A DNA stretch of 64,000 nucleotides, taken from positions 19,870,345 to 19,934,344 of the forward strand of contig NC_052482.1 of NCBI RefSeq assembly GCF_009730915.1, read 5' to 3'. This DNA is from Dioscorea cayenensis subsp. rotundata. Taxonomy: Eukaryota > Streptophyta > Magnoliopsida > Dioscoreales > Dioscoreaceae. Numbering within the stretch: the stretch's first letter is position 1; every line of letters begins with the position of its first letter. Shown here in pieces: positions 1 to 12,644 of the stretch. The notes under the pieces were generated by a model. It did no database searches. It had not been told where the DNA came from and worked only from the letters and a program-made list of their open reading frames with translations. A program made the translations under genes and the position numbers.

Positions 1-1780
1 TGAGGGTGTTAAAAAAAACTTTATTTTAAAAAATATTATTTTATACACAAATAAATACTTTTTCCAAGGAATGCTTCAAAAATTGTTCGATTTTAAACCG
101 ATATGTTCATATCTAACTTTAAAAATAGGTTCTAAATTCAAGTTTATGGACAAATCAGATATAATTTCGAATTCTCTAGAAATTAATTTTAAATCTAAAA
201 TATTTATAACAATAATAACAATTCTTGAAATATCTAATATTTATAGGTACACACCTAAATATATAAAAATAATGTCATAAATATTTATAATATTATCATT
301 ACATAATATTTTACATCTATATATATTTTTAAGGCAAAAATATAATCAAATTATAGATGGGAATCATGGGATTATATTGAATCATGTTTAGATCATATTA
401 TAAAACAGTGTTTTTTTTATTAATTAGATTTTTTTCTATTTAAAAAATAGATAAATCATAAACTTTAATTTAGCAAAAAAAAAAAACAGAGTCCAGAAGT
501 ACAACAAAAAGATGAGAATAAAAATAAAATAAAAAAAAATAAAAAGTGGAATAACCAAAAGTACAGAAAAAAAAAATTATATGGAATAAAATTATATTGG
601 ATAAATGTAAATTTTATAGGGGGCCTATTTTTTCATTTATGCTGGCATGTTTTGTGCCTAGACAAGCTGTGCTAGAATGATAGTTACAGAGATCCAACTT
701 TTATAATCAATATTAAATCTCTCTATGCTGTCAAATGTCAAGCATGCATATTGTAATATTTATTTACATTAAATCAAAGTAAATGTGTAAATAGGTTTAA
801 AATTTTATTTAATCTTTGTTAATATAATAAATTTGCTTTGGTGGGAGAGGAAAACTAAAATTTTGTAATTAACAAAAATATATTATTATTTTATAAATTT
901 TAATACTATTTTAGGACCTATTTTAAATTTTTATTTTGTTATCATCAGGATCAAAATTATACCAAAAAAAAAAAAAAGAATCGAGTCATTTATACTAAAA
1001 TTAAATGTGCTTCAAAATTATAAATTTATAACTGCAACAAATCTTGGCTTATTTCTTATTTTGTGTGTTTTTAGAAATTTAATATGTGTATTTTAATAAA
1101 ACAAAGGACTGACCAAAATAGTTTATTAATTATATTATTTCCACAATAGGAGAGCGACAATTAATTCTTTTAAGTGAATAATTGAAAGTTCAGAGGCTGT
1201 CAATTTTATTGAAAGTAATAATAATAATTATCATTATTGAAATTTTTTTTTTAAAAAAAAACATAACGGTGCCAACGTTGAGCTGAGTTGGACGAATTGC
1301 TTCATGGCCTTGCTCTTATTAATTCAGGAAACAATTATAAAAATAAAGAAGAAAAAACATAGGGCTGATAATGACTTGGATGCAGACTTGAAGTGACTTG
1401 GACAACTCCATTAATGCAGAATTTGTCAGCATGATATAATATATTATATAAAAATATATATAAAAATATTTATACCATACCTTTAATTTTCTCCCTTAAT
1501 AAAAAAAATCTCTTAACTATTTTATATCCCCATAAAATCTATTTTTTTCTGAAACCATCTAATAGCCTATTTTTCAAATTTTTCCAAGTGATTTTAAACA
1601 AAAATACAAAATAGAAAACAAAAAACTAAAATTTTAAATATCAAAAATAAATAAAATAAAAATATTATATTTTAAATAAAAACTAATGTAGTTACTCGTA
1701 AACACACAATGTTTTATAAAAAAAATATATTTAATAAATGAGAAGTATATTTTGTAAGCATGACACAATGTAGAAGGTTG
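1..1780. other. AT-rich intergenic sequence, nothing recognised
   Basis: Very AT-rich sequence with many short A and T runs. The one short open frame near the left edge has AT-driven composition and no recognisable domain. I see no gene, RNA or bounded transposon here. The stretch ends at the first block of N. Confidence 0.6.
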
Positions 1781-2780
1781 NNNNNNNNNNNNNNNNNNNN
1801 NNNNNNNNNNNNNNNNNNNNNNNNNNNNNNNNNNNNNNNNNNNNNNNNNNNNNNNNNNNNNNNNNNNNNNNNNNNNNNNNNNNNNNNNNNNNNNNNNNNN
1901 NNNNNNNNNNNNNNNNNNNNNNNNNNNNNNNNNNNNNNNNNNNNNNNNNNNNNNNNNNNNNNNNNNNNNNNNNNNNNNNNNNNNNNNNNNNNNNNNNNNN
2001 NNNNNNNNNNNNNNNNNNNNNNNNNNNNNNNNNNNNNNNNNNNNNNNNNNNNNNNNNNNNNNNNNNNNNNNNNNNNNNNNNNNNNNNNNNNNNNNNNNNN
2101 NNNNNNNNNNNNNNNNNNNNNNNNNNNNNNNNNNNNNNNNNNNNNNNNNNNNNNNNNNNNNNNNNNNNNNNNNNNNNNNNNNNNNNNNNNNNNNNNNNNN
2201 NNNNNNNNNNNNNNNNNNNNNNNNNNNNNNNNNNNNNNNNNNNNNNNNNNNNNNNNNNNNNNNNNNNNNNNNNNNNNNNNNNNNNNNNNNNNNNNNNNNN
2301 NNNNNNNNNNNNNNNNNNNNNNNNNNNNNNNNNNNNNNNNNNNNNNNNNNNNNNNNNNNNNNNNNNNNNNNNNNNNNNNNNNNNNNNNNNNNNNNNNNNN
2401 NNNNNNNNNNNNNNNNNNNNNNNNNNNNNNNNNNNNNNNNNNNNNNNNNNNNNNNNNNNNNNNNNNNNNNNNNNNNNNNNNNNNNNNNNNNNNNNNNNNN
2501 NNNNNNNNNNNNNNNNNNNNNNNNNNNNNNNNNNNNNNNNNNNNNNNNNNNNNNNNNNNNNNNNNNNNNNNNNNNNNNNNNNNNNNNNNNNNNNNNNNNN
2601 NNNNNNNNNNNNNNNNNNNNNNNNNNNNNNNNNNNNNNNNNNNNNNNNNNNNNNNNNNNNNNNNNNNNNNNNNNNNNNNNNNNNNNNNNNNNNNNNNNNN
2701 NNNNNNNNNNNNNNNNNNNNNNNNNNNNNNNNNNNNNNNNNNNNNNNNNNNNNNNNNNNNNNNNNNNNNNNNNNNNNNNN
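1781..2780. other. Assembly gap, exactly 1000 N
   Basis: A run of exactly 1000 undetermined bases. A round number like this is the usual scaffold placeholder, so the true length is unknown and the joined sides may not be adjacent. The right flank starts directly in a segment that has a relative near 60.7 kb. Confidence 0.95.
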
Positions 2781-3250
2781 ATTAATATACATGTTTATGT
2801 AATGTAATTTATGTAAAAAAACATAGTATGTTGAAACTTCAAAGTATACACTTGAAATAGTTTGATAATATCATTAATTTAATTTATTTTATTTTATCTT
2901 ATTTTTCAAATTCAGATTTCATTTTATTGATATTTTAATTTAAAACGGATAATATATATAAATATAGTTTAAGCAGGTCACGAGATAAATATTTTATATC
3001 TTAAACATATCAATACAATTAGACACAAAATATAATATTATACAAAATTCAAAGCTTATGTTATATTAACAGGTGTATTGTTTCAACTTTCAAGGGTTCA
3101 TTTTGGTATCACCCGATCCTTATACTAAATGTGGGCCTAAACAATTTAGGCCTATAGTAACCATAATGGGCCATCCTCTCTTATATTGAGAATCTATGCC
3201 TTAGCAAAATTTGTAGGCACAATTGAGTTCAATAAGCATTAAAAGTTTGG
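2781..3250 (+). repeat. Dispersed repeat, copy A (relative at about 60745-61170)
   Basis: This segment aligns by eye, in the same orientation, with 60745-61170. Shared landmarks in order are: a TTTGAAATAGTT-like start, CATTTTATTGATATTT, AAGCAGGTCA followed by GATAAATATTTTATATCTTAAACA, a GGGCCTAAA block, ATAATGGGCC, and ATTGAGAAT. The copies differ by many substitutions and small indels, so they are old relatives and not a recent duplication. No coding potential is visible. Confidence 0.6.
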
Positions 3251-3872
3251 TCCATTCAATTGAATTATATGTATAAACTAAAATTTTCATATTCACTTCT
3301 TTCTTTTTTTTTGTCATGTTAAAAAATAGTTAACTGTCAAAACCATTTGATTTAAGTGATTAGCGACAATAAAAATAGATCTCTTATATATGATGCAAAA
3401 TGGTGAGGTAAAGATTCAAATTTTCGTTGTAAGAATTAACTCATAGTCAGTGATGTCATAGCCTACACTCATGTGCCATATAAATATTCATTTGTCATCT
3501 TTATAAAAAAAAAATAATACTTAACCTCCATCATTTGTACCATAATATGAATTAAATGAAACATATTGTAGATCATGACATTCATGAAATGTTATAATAA
3601 CAAAAAAACACACACACACAATATTTAATATTAGATTAATCTACCTCTTCATATTTTAATCTTATAGGCTTATAGCAAATAAATATTTTTTAATAAAAAT
3701 GGAATTTTATCTTTGTCTTTATCCCTTAACATGTAGGACCTGCATAATTATTGAGGATAACAATTATAATTTAATACTAACTAATACCCATCTTAATTAA
3801 TTAACAGCACCATTTTTAATTTGCCAACAAGTTTGCATGGCAACCCTACTTAATAATTTCCCTACATTAACT
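3251..3872. other. AT-rich intergenic sequence, nothing bounded recognised
   Basis: AT-rich sequence with an (AC)n stretch near 3608-3619. Weak similarity to the 60.7-61.3 kb repeat may continue around 3530-3600 (an ACCATA-rich portion). No gene is visible. Confidence 0.45.
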
Positions 3873-3889
3873 AATATTCACAAATTAAT

Positions 3890-4117
3890 GCCAACTACTT
3901 TCGGATCTATTGGTACTTGGGTCGCCGATAGAAAGTATCATCGAAAGTGATGAGAGTTCGATTTCTACCGAGAGGACATTTCGAGTAGTTATAAATAGTG
4001 ATTGCATGACGGATGGTTCAGGCGTCACGCGGAGCGTACCCCATCCCCACTTATTTTACCGAGATTTGTACACCCCCTGGGGTCTCTAGTGGGTTCGCCC
4101 CCACTACTCTTCCTCAA
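3890..4117 (+). mobile_element. tRNA-derived SINE with 17-bp target-site duplication
   Basis: The insert is flanked by near-identical 17-bp direct repeats, AATATTCACAAATTAAT at 3873-3889 and AATATTCACAAACTAAT at 4118-4134 (one mismatch), which are target-site duplications. The head shows an A-box-like stretch near 3906-3925 and a clear B-box (GAGTTCGATTTCT, about 3956-3968), the internal RNA polymerase III promoter pattern. The 3' part is GC-rich and ends in a short A-rich stretch at the right duplication. A short open frame across its end is incidental. Confidence 0.75.
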
Positions 4118-4134
4118 AATATTCACAAACTAAT

Positions 4135-5023
4135 CCTAAACACAATACATCTAAAAACACAGTTACAACTTAGTCAAAGAATATACCACTTTTATTTATT
4201 TATTTATTTATTTATTTAAAATAATAGGAATAACAATTAGTAGTCTTGTAAAGACAAAAAAAACAAATCTAGTTGGGCAAGTGTCTGACTTGGACCAGAC
4301 CCAATAGTGGTTTGAGGTCAATCTACCACCATGACCAAGGACCATTTTGCAACCTTTAAATCAAATGCGTGGGCAATGACTAATAGGTGGTTGTTAACCC
4401 TTACAAGCAAGCAATCAAACTCTCATTTGCTTCTCATTCTTTCTTTCCTCTCTGGTCTCTTCTCCAAATACTACGTAAGAGAATCAAATTTTATTATCTC
4501 CTTTTTCTTGTCTTTATTCTATCTTAATTAATTTCACGGAAATTTAAGTTCAAAATAAATTTAGTTGAGTTTTGTTTGTATATTCCCTCTGTCCGGTGAC
4601 CGGTCCCCCCATTTGTTTCTTCTTTCAAGCATCATCAATTTTCACATGATTATCTTATCTCAATCTTAATTGAATTGGTAATCACAATAGAAAATTATTA
4701 AGAAAAAAACTCACATCAATTAAATTAAATGGCATAAAAAACAATTAATTAAGATGTCAAAGTTTTTGTTTTTGTTTATTAATTTTTGTCTGTTACAGAT
4801 CATAAACAGATGATTAGATCTATTTTAAAACTATCAAATATATATATATATATAATAAATTAAGTTAAAGATGAGCAAAAAAACTAATATTTTAATTCAT
4901 TTATACTCTTATTTTATATGAGCTGATTTTAAAAGCCGTTACTAATACAAACATTCTAAAAAAAAGACCTCATATCTATAAATCAAATGGTCATGAGCTA
5001 ACAAAAGTTTAAAAAAAACACAC

Positions 5024-5059
<36 letters not shown>

Positions 5060-5545
5060 TGAAAATAGTTTATGAAAGCATTAAATGAAAGAAAGGGGGC
5101 AATAAATAAATATTGACCGTCTAGAAAGAAGAATAGTAATAATAATATGAAAAGAATGAAACTTAGAAAGGAAGGCATGAAGAAATAAGATGAAATGAAA
5201 GAAAAGAGCCACGCCATGCGGCTGGTCAACGTAATGGTGACGAAATACACACGTAACCTCACATATATATATATATATATATAGAAATATATATAGAGAA
5301 AGAGAAAGAGAAAGAGAGAAAGAGAGAAAGAGAGAAAGCAATGGGAAAGCAAGCCGTCCCCGCGTTGACACTTGCTTGTAAGTTTCAAACTTTTCCACAT
5401 ACCCCCACACTCACACGCGCACACTCCTCTTCCTTCTTTGATTCCCTTGTCTTTCTCTCTTCTCTCTCTTTCTTTCATTCTCATCCTCTTTTCTTAATTT
5501 CTATATCTTTTCATACATCTTCTTATATCTGTGGCTCTTCCTCTA
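4135..5545. other. Intergenic sequence and 5' flank of the trihelix gene
   Basis: AT-rich sequence with TTTA repeats near 4195-4218 and (AT)n tracts near 4838-4853, 5034-5059 and 5263-5282. A GA-rich tract (about 5296-5340) and a CT-rich stretch (about 5425-5490) precede the trihelix start codon, and probably form its core promoter and 5' leader. Long open frames on the minus strand here come from this low-complexity sequence. Confidence 0.5.
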
Positions 5546-6387
5546 ATGGAGAGAGTGCCTCAGTGGAGCCATGAGGAGACACTGGAGTTGCTGAAGATAA
5601 GGGCAGAGATGGATAAGAGTTTTATGGAGACAAAGAGGAATAAGGTTTTGTGGGAGACTGTGTCTATGCGTATGAGGTTGCTTGCCTTTCCTCGCACTGC
5701 TGAACAGTGCAAGTCTAAGTGGAAAAACCTTCTCACCCGTTTCAAGGTTTTCTCTATTTTTATTATTTTTTTTAGAGTATTTCATTGATTTTTATTGTCC
5801 TTTTTTTCAGATTTTTAGGGTTAGGGTTTTGAGGTTTGTGTATGCAGGGAAGTGAGGCTATGGAAGGGGAGGTTGGCAGGCAGTTTCCTTTTCATGAAGA
5901 GATGCAGAGGATATTCTCTGAAAGGATGATGATGAGATTGGATAATCATGAAGGGAAAGGGAAAGAGGTGGTGGAGAATGAGTCTAGTGATGATGATGAT
6001 CATGATCATGATCATGAGGAGTATTATGATCAAGAGAATGAAAATAAAAAGGAGGAGGAGGAGAAGAAGAAGAAGAAAAAGAAGAGGAAGAAGAGGAGGA
6101 GAAAGAATGGAGATGATGAAGTGGTAGAGGTTTTGAAGGAGATTTTGAGAAGACAAAGGGAGATGGAAGAGAGGTGGATGAAGGAGTTGGAAGAAAGAGA
6201 GGAGGAAAGGAGAGTGTGGGAAGAGGATTGGAAGAGAACAATGGAGGAGTTGTTGGTTGAGAGGATGGAGATGGAAAGGAGGTGGAGAGAAAGGGAGGAG
6301 GAAAGGAAGGCAAGAGACGAAGCCATGGCCGATCGCCGGCATTCCCTTCTCACTGCCATCCTCACCAAGCTCTCAGAGAAGCTTTAA
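5546..6387 (+). CDS. Trihelix transcription factor, GT-3 type
   Basis: Plant nuclear DNA-binding protein of the GT factor family, expected to bind GT-type promoter elements. Two exons: 5546-5746 and 5848-6387, with a 101-bp GT/AG intron in phase 0; 246 aa. The trihelix domain (residues about 5-70) has three spaced tryptophans in QWSHEE, VLWETV and SKWKNL, plus FMETKRNK, a hallmark of the GT-3a/GT-3b branch, and EQCKSKWKNL. QFPF follows directly after the splice, as in that branch. The middle is acidic, then a lysine/arginine stretch that could act as a nuclear signal. The C-terminal third is a long charged helix (ERRW, REREEERK), probably a coiled coil for dimerisation. The first ATG compatible with the domain is at 5546. 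An earlier CAG in the intron would give a stop, so the acceptor at 5847 is preferred. Family call is strong; target genes are unknown. Confidence 0.9.
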
Positions 6388-6557
6388 AGTTAGAGTTAGC
6401 TTTACAGTTAGTGTTAGGGTTAGGGTTTCCACTTCCTCTACCCTTGAAGACAACAAGTGTACTAGTGCTGCATGAAGATAGTGATAGCTCACAAAGTGAC
6501 ATGATTCCTATTCATAAGAAGGTATTTAAGTTCATAATTAAGCACACACACACACAT

Positions 6558-6597
<40 letters not shown>

Positions 6598-9500
6598 TTG
6601 TGAGCTCTAATTATAGTATAGTTGAAAGATGTATAGCTTTGTTGCGCATTTATAATTGCTTGATATATAAGTGCATGTTTTCTTGCTTTCATTCATGAAA
6701 CATGATTAGGAAAAAGTGTGGCTGGGATATTTTTATGATTCTGGATATGATTCATAAGAGTGTAAGATGTTGGTAAAGAAGCAATCATTCAATCATGCAT
6801 GTGAAGGAAACTAATGACTGAATTAATTTAAAGTTTGAAACTAAATATATATTTGTATATACATATATTGAAGATGATAAAAATAAATATATAAATATAT
6901 AAAAAGGAAATGTTTCCAAATGCATGCATTGCTATATTGATTTTTAACCAAGATAATCAAAAGAAGAATTGCTATGTATATTCTTATGAAAGACTGGAAA
7001 AACTAAGCTAGAGGTTGAAAGAAGCTAAGGTTTTAATTCTTACCCTCTTTAATTGTTTGGCAATTGTAATGTTTAATTTATATCTCTCCTTGCTTTCTAA
7101 TTTTGTGATCTTGTTACTCAAACATATACAATCAATGCTTGAGTTATGTTGTAAATAAGTACATTTCCATCCTATTCTGTTCAAATTTAGGATGAAAAAG
7201 AAATTAGTTGCATGTGCTCACTAATATATTTTATGAATGTATTATTCTAATATGCCTATCAAATTTGGTTGGTGATCCATATATATATGCTCTAATGGAA
7301 ATTTTTATGTGTGAATAATACTAGCTTAAAGGATTAGTAACTATTATGTGACAAATTTACTAAAGTTTTCATTCCCATGTTGCTCATTGATTTGATTCAC
7401 TTCTTATGTTTCTTGTTATCTGATGTTCAATTTGAAGATCTAGATAAGCATATGATTTTCTCTACATATGATCAGATGTCACCATTTCTTCTTGATTTCT
7501 AATTAAAGATAGGTAGTGAGTAAACTAATGTCTAGCAATTAAGAAATTTATTTATAATTAAGGAGTACTTTGTCTAGTAATTAAGTAGATAAATATATTT
7601 AGTGATTATTAATTTTATTTTGTTTTTCTGAAAGGTTGTGCAAGGAGACTCAACAATGAATGGATAGGCAAGTGTGCAATTGGAGAAGCAAGAATCATCT
7701 GGTTTCTGAAAATTTTCTGGATTGTTATTGTTTTGTTTTGTCTTTAAACACTTAATTAATTAATTAGCACTCTGATTAATTAATTACTTTTGCTGAGGTT
7801 TATGTTAATGATTCAGGTGAAAATTAGAGGATGCTGGCAAATTTGGCTGCAAGTATAACAAGGAATATTAAGGTTTGTAGATTTTAGAAAGCTTGGCAGC
7901 AATTAATAAAAATTTCTTCCTTGTTTCTTGTTTGGTAAATCCAATCAATACTGTAAAATTAAAATTAACAAATTCAGATATGGCATCTGAAACTAGGAAA
8001 ACTTTATTTGAATCAAGTGTTTGTGACTTATAATTTATAGATTATATATATACATGTTCTCAGTTACACATGCATTAAGAAATATTTATACCTACTCTTA
8101 AAATTAATAAGAGAGAACTTTTCATGGTGCCTTGAAATTATACATCAAATCTTGTTAGTAGTTCTTATCTGAATGAAATGGGCCGTATAAAGGGCTCATA
8201 GTTGGGCCTGAGGTTGGCTGTCTCTGTTGTATCTATCTATCAAACTATCTCAATAAGTAATTAACTTAATTATTTTTATGATAAAGATCATGATTTTTTA
8301 GAGCCTAGAGTAGAATTCTAATCCCTGCTAAGTCAATCTAATGCTTAGATTATTCAAAAGCACAAATGCAAAGGGTGCAATATACATACCTCAACTTAGG
8401 GATGAATTTATGGTGTTTGATAGGAATGCTGGGTAGAAGGATGATTGTTTATTAAAATAAATTAGTGTAAGTTAAATTTTGCTAAACTCAATTAAAGATA
8501 TGTTCTGTATTTTATTTGTAACTAAAAAAAAAATTAATAAGCTATTTATAAAGTGCCGTTACTTTACAAGTTTGATGAGTTTGAAGTGTTTAGCATAATA
8601 TTTCAAAAAAAATAGCGCTTATTAAAATAATGTTTATGAATTAAATTGTCTTATTTAGAATGTAGATTTAAAAATTATAAAAAAAAAACACTTCTATAAG
8701 AGATGGATGAGTTTTTAGTGTCTAGTTAAAACAGTAAGGGAGATGATAGCATATTATAATAATGCAGCACGGATTAATTCTTAAAAACTAATTGAAATCA
8801 TTGGAAGAAATTTTAAAAAATATATATTATTATTTATATATAAGAAAAAATTAGATTTGAATCTTTATACTTTACAACATGTAACATGGTTTAAAAGCAG
8901 AAATTCAAAAGCTTTTTGAAATTTTTAAACACCATAAATTTTAATACGAAGAGTGTTAATGCTTTATTTTTCTCCTTTAAAAAGAGATCAAAGATCACTG
9001 TTTTATCTATATTTTTTTAAAAAAAAAAAAGGCAAATTCGAGGAGGTCAACTATCATTTAGGACACTTCCATTGAGAGTATTAGAAATATTAACTCTATG
9101 TGTCAAAAATAAAAAGTTTAGCTAATTGAAAATGGAATTATAAAGGGATGAAAAAAATATATAATAAATTTGGAATTTCTTGGTGTTCATTTGGGTTTGA
9201 GACAAGCGAGTAAACAGGGTGGAAGGCCTTTAAGAAAACAAGAAGAAATGGTGTTAGTTTGTACTATGGTTCCTCTCCCTCCAAACAGACCACATGAAGA
9301 CAGCTACTAAATCACACACTTAGATTGATTTCTACTCTCAATCTCCTCTTCTTATCCAAACACAATCCAAAGAATCAGCAGCTGGTTGGTGACAATCATG
9401 CAAGCCATCCTTTCAAGCTCAATATCATTTATATAATTAACAATAATGTTATTATTATTATTAGCAGTCTTCTAGCAAACCAATAAAAGAATTCATGCTG

Positions 9501-12024
9501 ACTCATCATGAGATTCAAACCATTAGTTTTAATGTATCTTGAAACATGCTTATAATAAAAACGTATAATTTGTAATAAATTATGTTCTTTTTGAACTTTT
9601 ATTTTTAAATGTGCCTCTCTTCTAGGAAATAAAAAAAGTGAACTTATGCTTAATTACTAGGTTTACTTATATTTTCAAATAATATACACATTCTTCATAA
9701 TAATTATTATAGAATATCTTAGTTCTAACGTCAATATTTAATCATATATATATGCATGAATTAGAAGGTTAGATCTTAATTAATGTTATCCAAATATTAA
9801 TACACAAAACCTTATGTGCCATCCAACCATGTTTCAGCTTGTACACGAACTTTAACATGTTGGAATTCCATCAAAAATGTTTATCATATATATATATATA
9901 TATCTGTGAATGGACCACCAAGGATTAAAATATTGCACTGTTTTATCATATTTTCAATGCCTCATTATCTTTATGTCATGATCACCAGTGGTGTTCTCTC
10001 ATTGGATAAAGATTAATTCAAGGTTATAAAATAATATGCATTTGTTTAATTAGTCAAGAAGCTGATAACAAGAAGAATTAGTCAGGATTAGAGTGTTGAT
10101 GTATTGATTTAACCAGGTCTTAACTAACTTAGAGTGTAACATTAATTCATATTTAAAACACTTGAGATTTCCAACCAAATAAAAATAAATACATTCAGTT
10201 TCATGTCCTTATTAAAAAGGATCATTTGAGGTGAAAAACATGTGAATATGAAATCCAACTGTATGAGAATATTTTTCAAAGAGGTATGCATGAGTTACGA
10301 AATTCTTTTATTGCTTCATTTAGTGATTAAGAATAATAATTGCCATAATAATGTTTATGGTGAAAATTTTGCACTGGTCAAAAATTGATCATGGAGTCCG
10401 TGAGCCATCATCGATGACACAGTATTTGTGTAGTAAACTCACACCCACAACCGGAGATCTTTTATCACTATTACATCTAATGATACTTGAATTCGAGATT
10501 TTTTGAATGTCTCACACTTGCTTTTTCATGAGAAAACCAATACCACTAGGCTATGAGTCATTTCATAATTTAATGATTGGTTTAATCAATTTAATCCAAT
10601 GTCTTACTTATGAATATATCACAATTCATATTTAAGACGCATATGATTTTTAAAAAATCTAATATTTTATTCATGGCATTCCTTTTAAAAAGATTATATA
10701 AGGTATATAAAGTAAAAGGATGTGAATATGCCATGTAACAAATATAAATCTTGCTCCCTATATCTAATATGGTGTGTATTTTGTAAAAAATTAAAGATGA
10801 GATTCAATTTAGTTCTTATAAAACAAAGAAATTAAATCAGTTTAGGTGCATATATAGTTTGAAAAAAATGTAATTTTTTAAAATAATAGTAGTTTAAATA
10901 AATTTCATCTGTTACAAGTTTTTTTAGAAATATTTTTTCTATGTATCAAATAAATTATTAATTTATATTTTCAGGAGATTTTAAAGAGTTTTAAAAAATA
11001 TTATTTAATCAAAATTATTAATTGATTGAATACTCATTTATTGATGTTATACTGTATATATTATTTCCATAATACTATCATCAAATTATCAAAAACATAG
11101 AATCACTCTATACTATCATCAAATACTTTATATTTATGACATAATAATCTCACAATCGCTACATCAATTTTTTTTTTCATTTTTAGTGTCATTTATACCT
11201 TAGTTTTGCACTGAGTTTGCTATAAGAAGAACCAACTTATTAAAACACTATAATAATGGATTAAATATATGTACTTTAATATTGGAGTCACATATACATG
11301 CTAAAATTATTGACCACAACCATTAACATAATTGACAGATGATAGTACCATAGTCACCAATATGAAAAATCAAGAGTTTTTATTTTTTTCCCACCACATG
11401 ATTGAGAATTTGGTAAGAGTTGAATATAGTGGCTTGTCACATTGTTATAAAAAAAAACATAAACATTATTATTATCTAAATTATTGTGGCCGTTGGAAAT
11501 TTGAATTTTTAGAGCTGATTGAAAGTTTAAGATAACACCAAAAAGTGTAATTTTCTAGAGCATATATCATTTCAAGATTTAATGATTCTTTTGCTAGATA
11601 AGATAAATGCTCTTCTAAAAGCATCTTTAATATAATGTTTTTTGGAATATTCTACACTTTCTTGTGCTTCTCCAACGTAGAAAACAAACATCGTTAGACA
11701 AATGGAAAGAAAAACATTAATAAAAAATTAAATTAAAATAAATGAGTAAATTCCAACCCCATTGTATTAGTTTGACACTTAATGAAACTTTTGATAGTGA
11801 TTATCTTGGTAAGGCAGACAATAAAAAGGTTAATATCCATGATGTGTATCAACCTCATCCTCGAACTAAACAACAAAAACAATAAGCCTAATTTGGCCAT
11901 CGAATCAAACAAATAAATTTATCATTAATTCAATAAATTATAATTTTATTTTAAAAAGGCAACAAACACTTGAATAAATTAAAATTTAATATTAATTATA
12001 AACACATATAAGATCGCCTAAGTA
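6388..12024. other. Long intergenic stretch with one probable SINE
   Basis: About 5.6 kb of AT-rich sequence downstream of the trihelix gene. A short telomere-like motif lies at 6414-6428 in its 3' region, and an (AC)n/(AT)n microsatellite at about 6544-6592. A minus-strand SINE-like block sits at about 10390-10558 (separate entry). Non-coding 3' exons of the trihelix gene could exist here but cannot be shown. No protein-coding gene was recognised. Confidence 0.5.
10390..10558 (-). mobile_element. Probable tRNA-derived SINE, minus strand
   Basis: Read on the minus strand, the block starts near 10558 with an A-box-like ATAGCCTAGTGGTAT and has a B-box-like CGAATTCAAG about 65 bases further on. 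This is the head layout of a tRNA-derived SINE. I could not find a convincing target-site duplication or tail, so the left limit is approximate. Confidence 0.45.
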
Positions 12025-12027
12025 TAA

Positions 12028-12641
12028 GGACATGTTTGAATAGGCCAGAATTATGACATATTCTGTACAATATAGCATAATTTAATATTTTCTTAGAATT
12101 ATGTCATATTACCTGTTTAGGTACTTATTTTGGAGTATAAAATTATGGCATAATATAGGCATTATGGTATAAAAAAAAATATTCCACTCTTAGTGGAATA
12201 TTTTTTTATTGTAAAAAGTCTCTCTTTTTTGATTTAACAACCAACCACCGGTCCGGCCGGCAGTCCAACTGGGCTTCGGCGACCGGTCATCGGTCCACCG
12301 ACGGTCTGATGACCTGCCCATCGGGCTCTGGTAACATGCCACCAATCCACTGGTGGTCCGGCAAGCTTCCAGCGATTGATCACCAGTCCAACCACCGGTC
12401 CACCGACCTCCGGTGACATGCTGGTAATCCACTGGTGGTCTGCCCGACTGGCCTCCAGTGGCACACCGGCGATCCACTAGTGGTTTAGTTGCCGGCCAAT
12501 CAATCTCTATAATTTTTTTATCTTGGTAACCAAACACTCATTCCGTAGGAATAAAATATGTTATAATTTCTATAATAATCACTTGCACTTACTACATAAT
12601 AAAATTATGCCATATTTTTTATTTTACAGCCAAACAAGCCC
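12028..12641. mobile_element. Tourist-like (PIF/Harbinger) MITE with GC-rich core
   Basis: A 614-bp element flanked on both sides by the trinucleotide TAA (12025-12027 and 12642-12644), the usual duplication of PIF/Harbinger elements. The left end reads GGACATGTTTGAATAGGC and the right end, reversed, reads GGGCTTGTTTGGCTG, fitting the GGGCnTGTTTGG Tourist end type. AT-rich arms carry related motifs (ATTATGaCATA on the left; TATGGCATAATTTT reversed on the right). A small perfect hairpin (ATATTCCACT, loop, AGTGGAATAT) lies at about 12179-12200. The core at about 12236-12510 is strikingly GC-rich. It has no transposase and is non-autonomous. Confidence 0.75.
12236..12510. repeat. GC-rich imperfect minisatellite in the MITE core
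   Basis: Repeated blocks built on ACCGGTC, GGTnACATGC and AATCCACTGGTGGTC. Two clear units start near 12330 and 12412, about 81 bp apart. The composition contrasts sharply with the AT-rich element arms. Long minus-strand open frames here result from the periodic GC-rich sequence and match no protein I recognise. Confidence 0.6.
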
Positions 12642-12644
12642 TAA

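Noticed and set aside
1731..2792. Long open frames on both strands across the N block
   Set aside because: They are produced by undetermined bases; the same applies to 57086-58363.
4942..5484. 180-aa minus-strand open frame
   Set aside because: Composed of translated CT/AT microsatellites and the trihelix 5' flank; no domain.
5821..6368. Several minus-strand open frames opposite the trihelix exon
   Set aside because: Low-complexity shadows (Leu/Ser/Phe runs) of the GA-rich coding strand.
6414..6428. Telomere-like TTAGGG repeats
   Set aside because: Only about two and a half units; a common short motif in plant gene flanks, not an interstitial telomere.
12190..12537. 115-aa minus-strand open frame, GC-rich
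   Set aside because: It lies within the minisatellite core of a MITE, is periodic, and matches no protein family I know.
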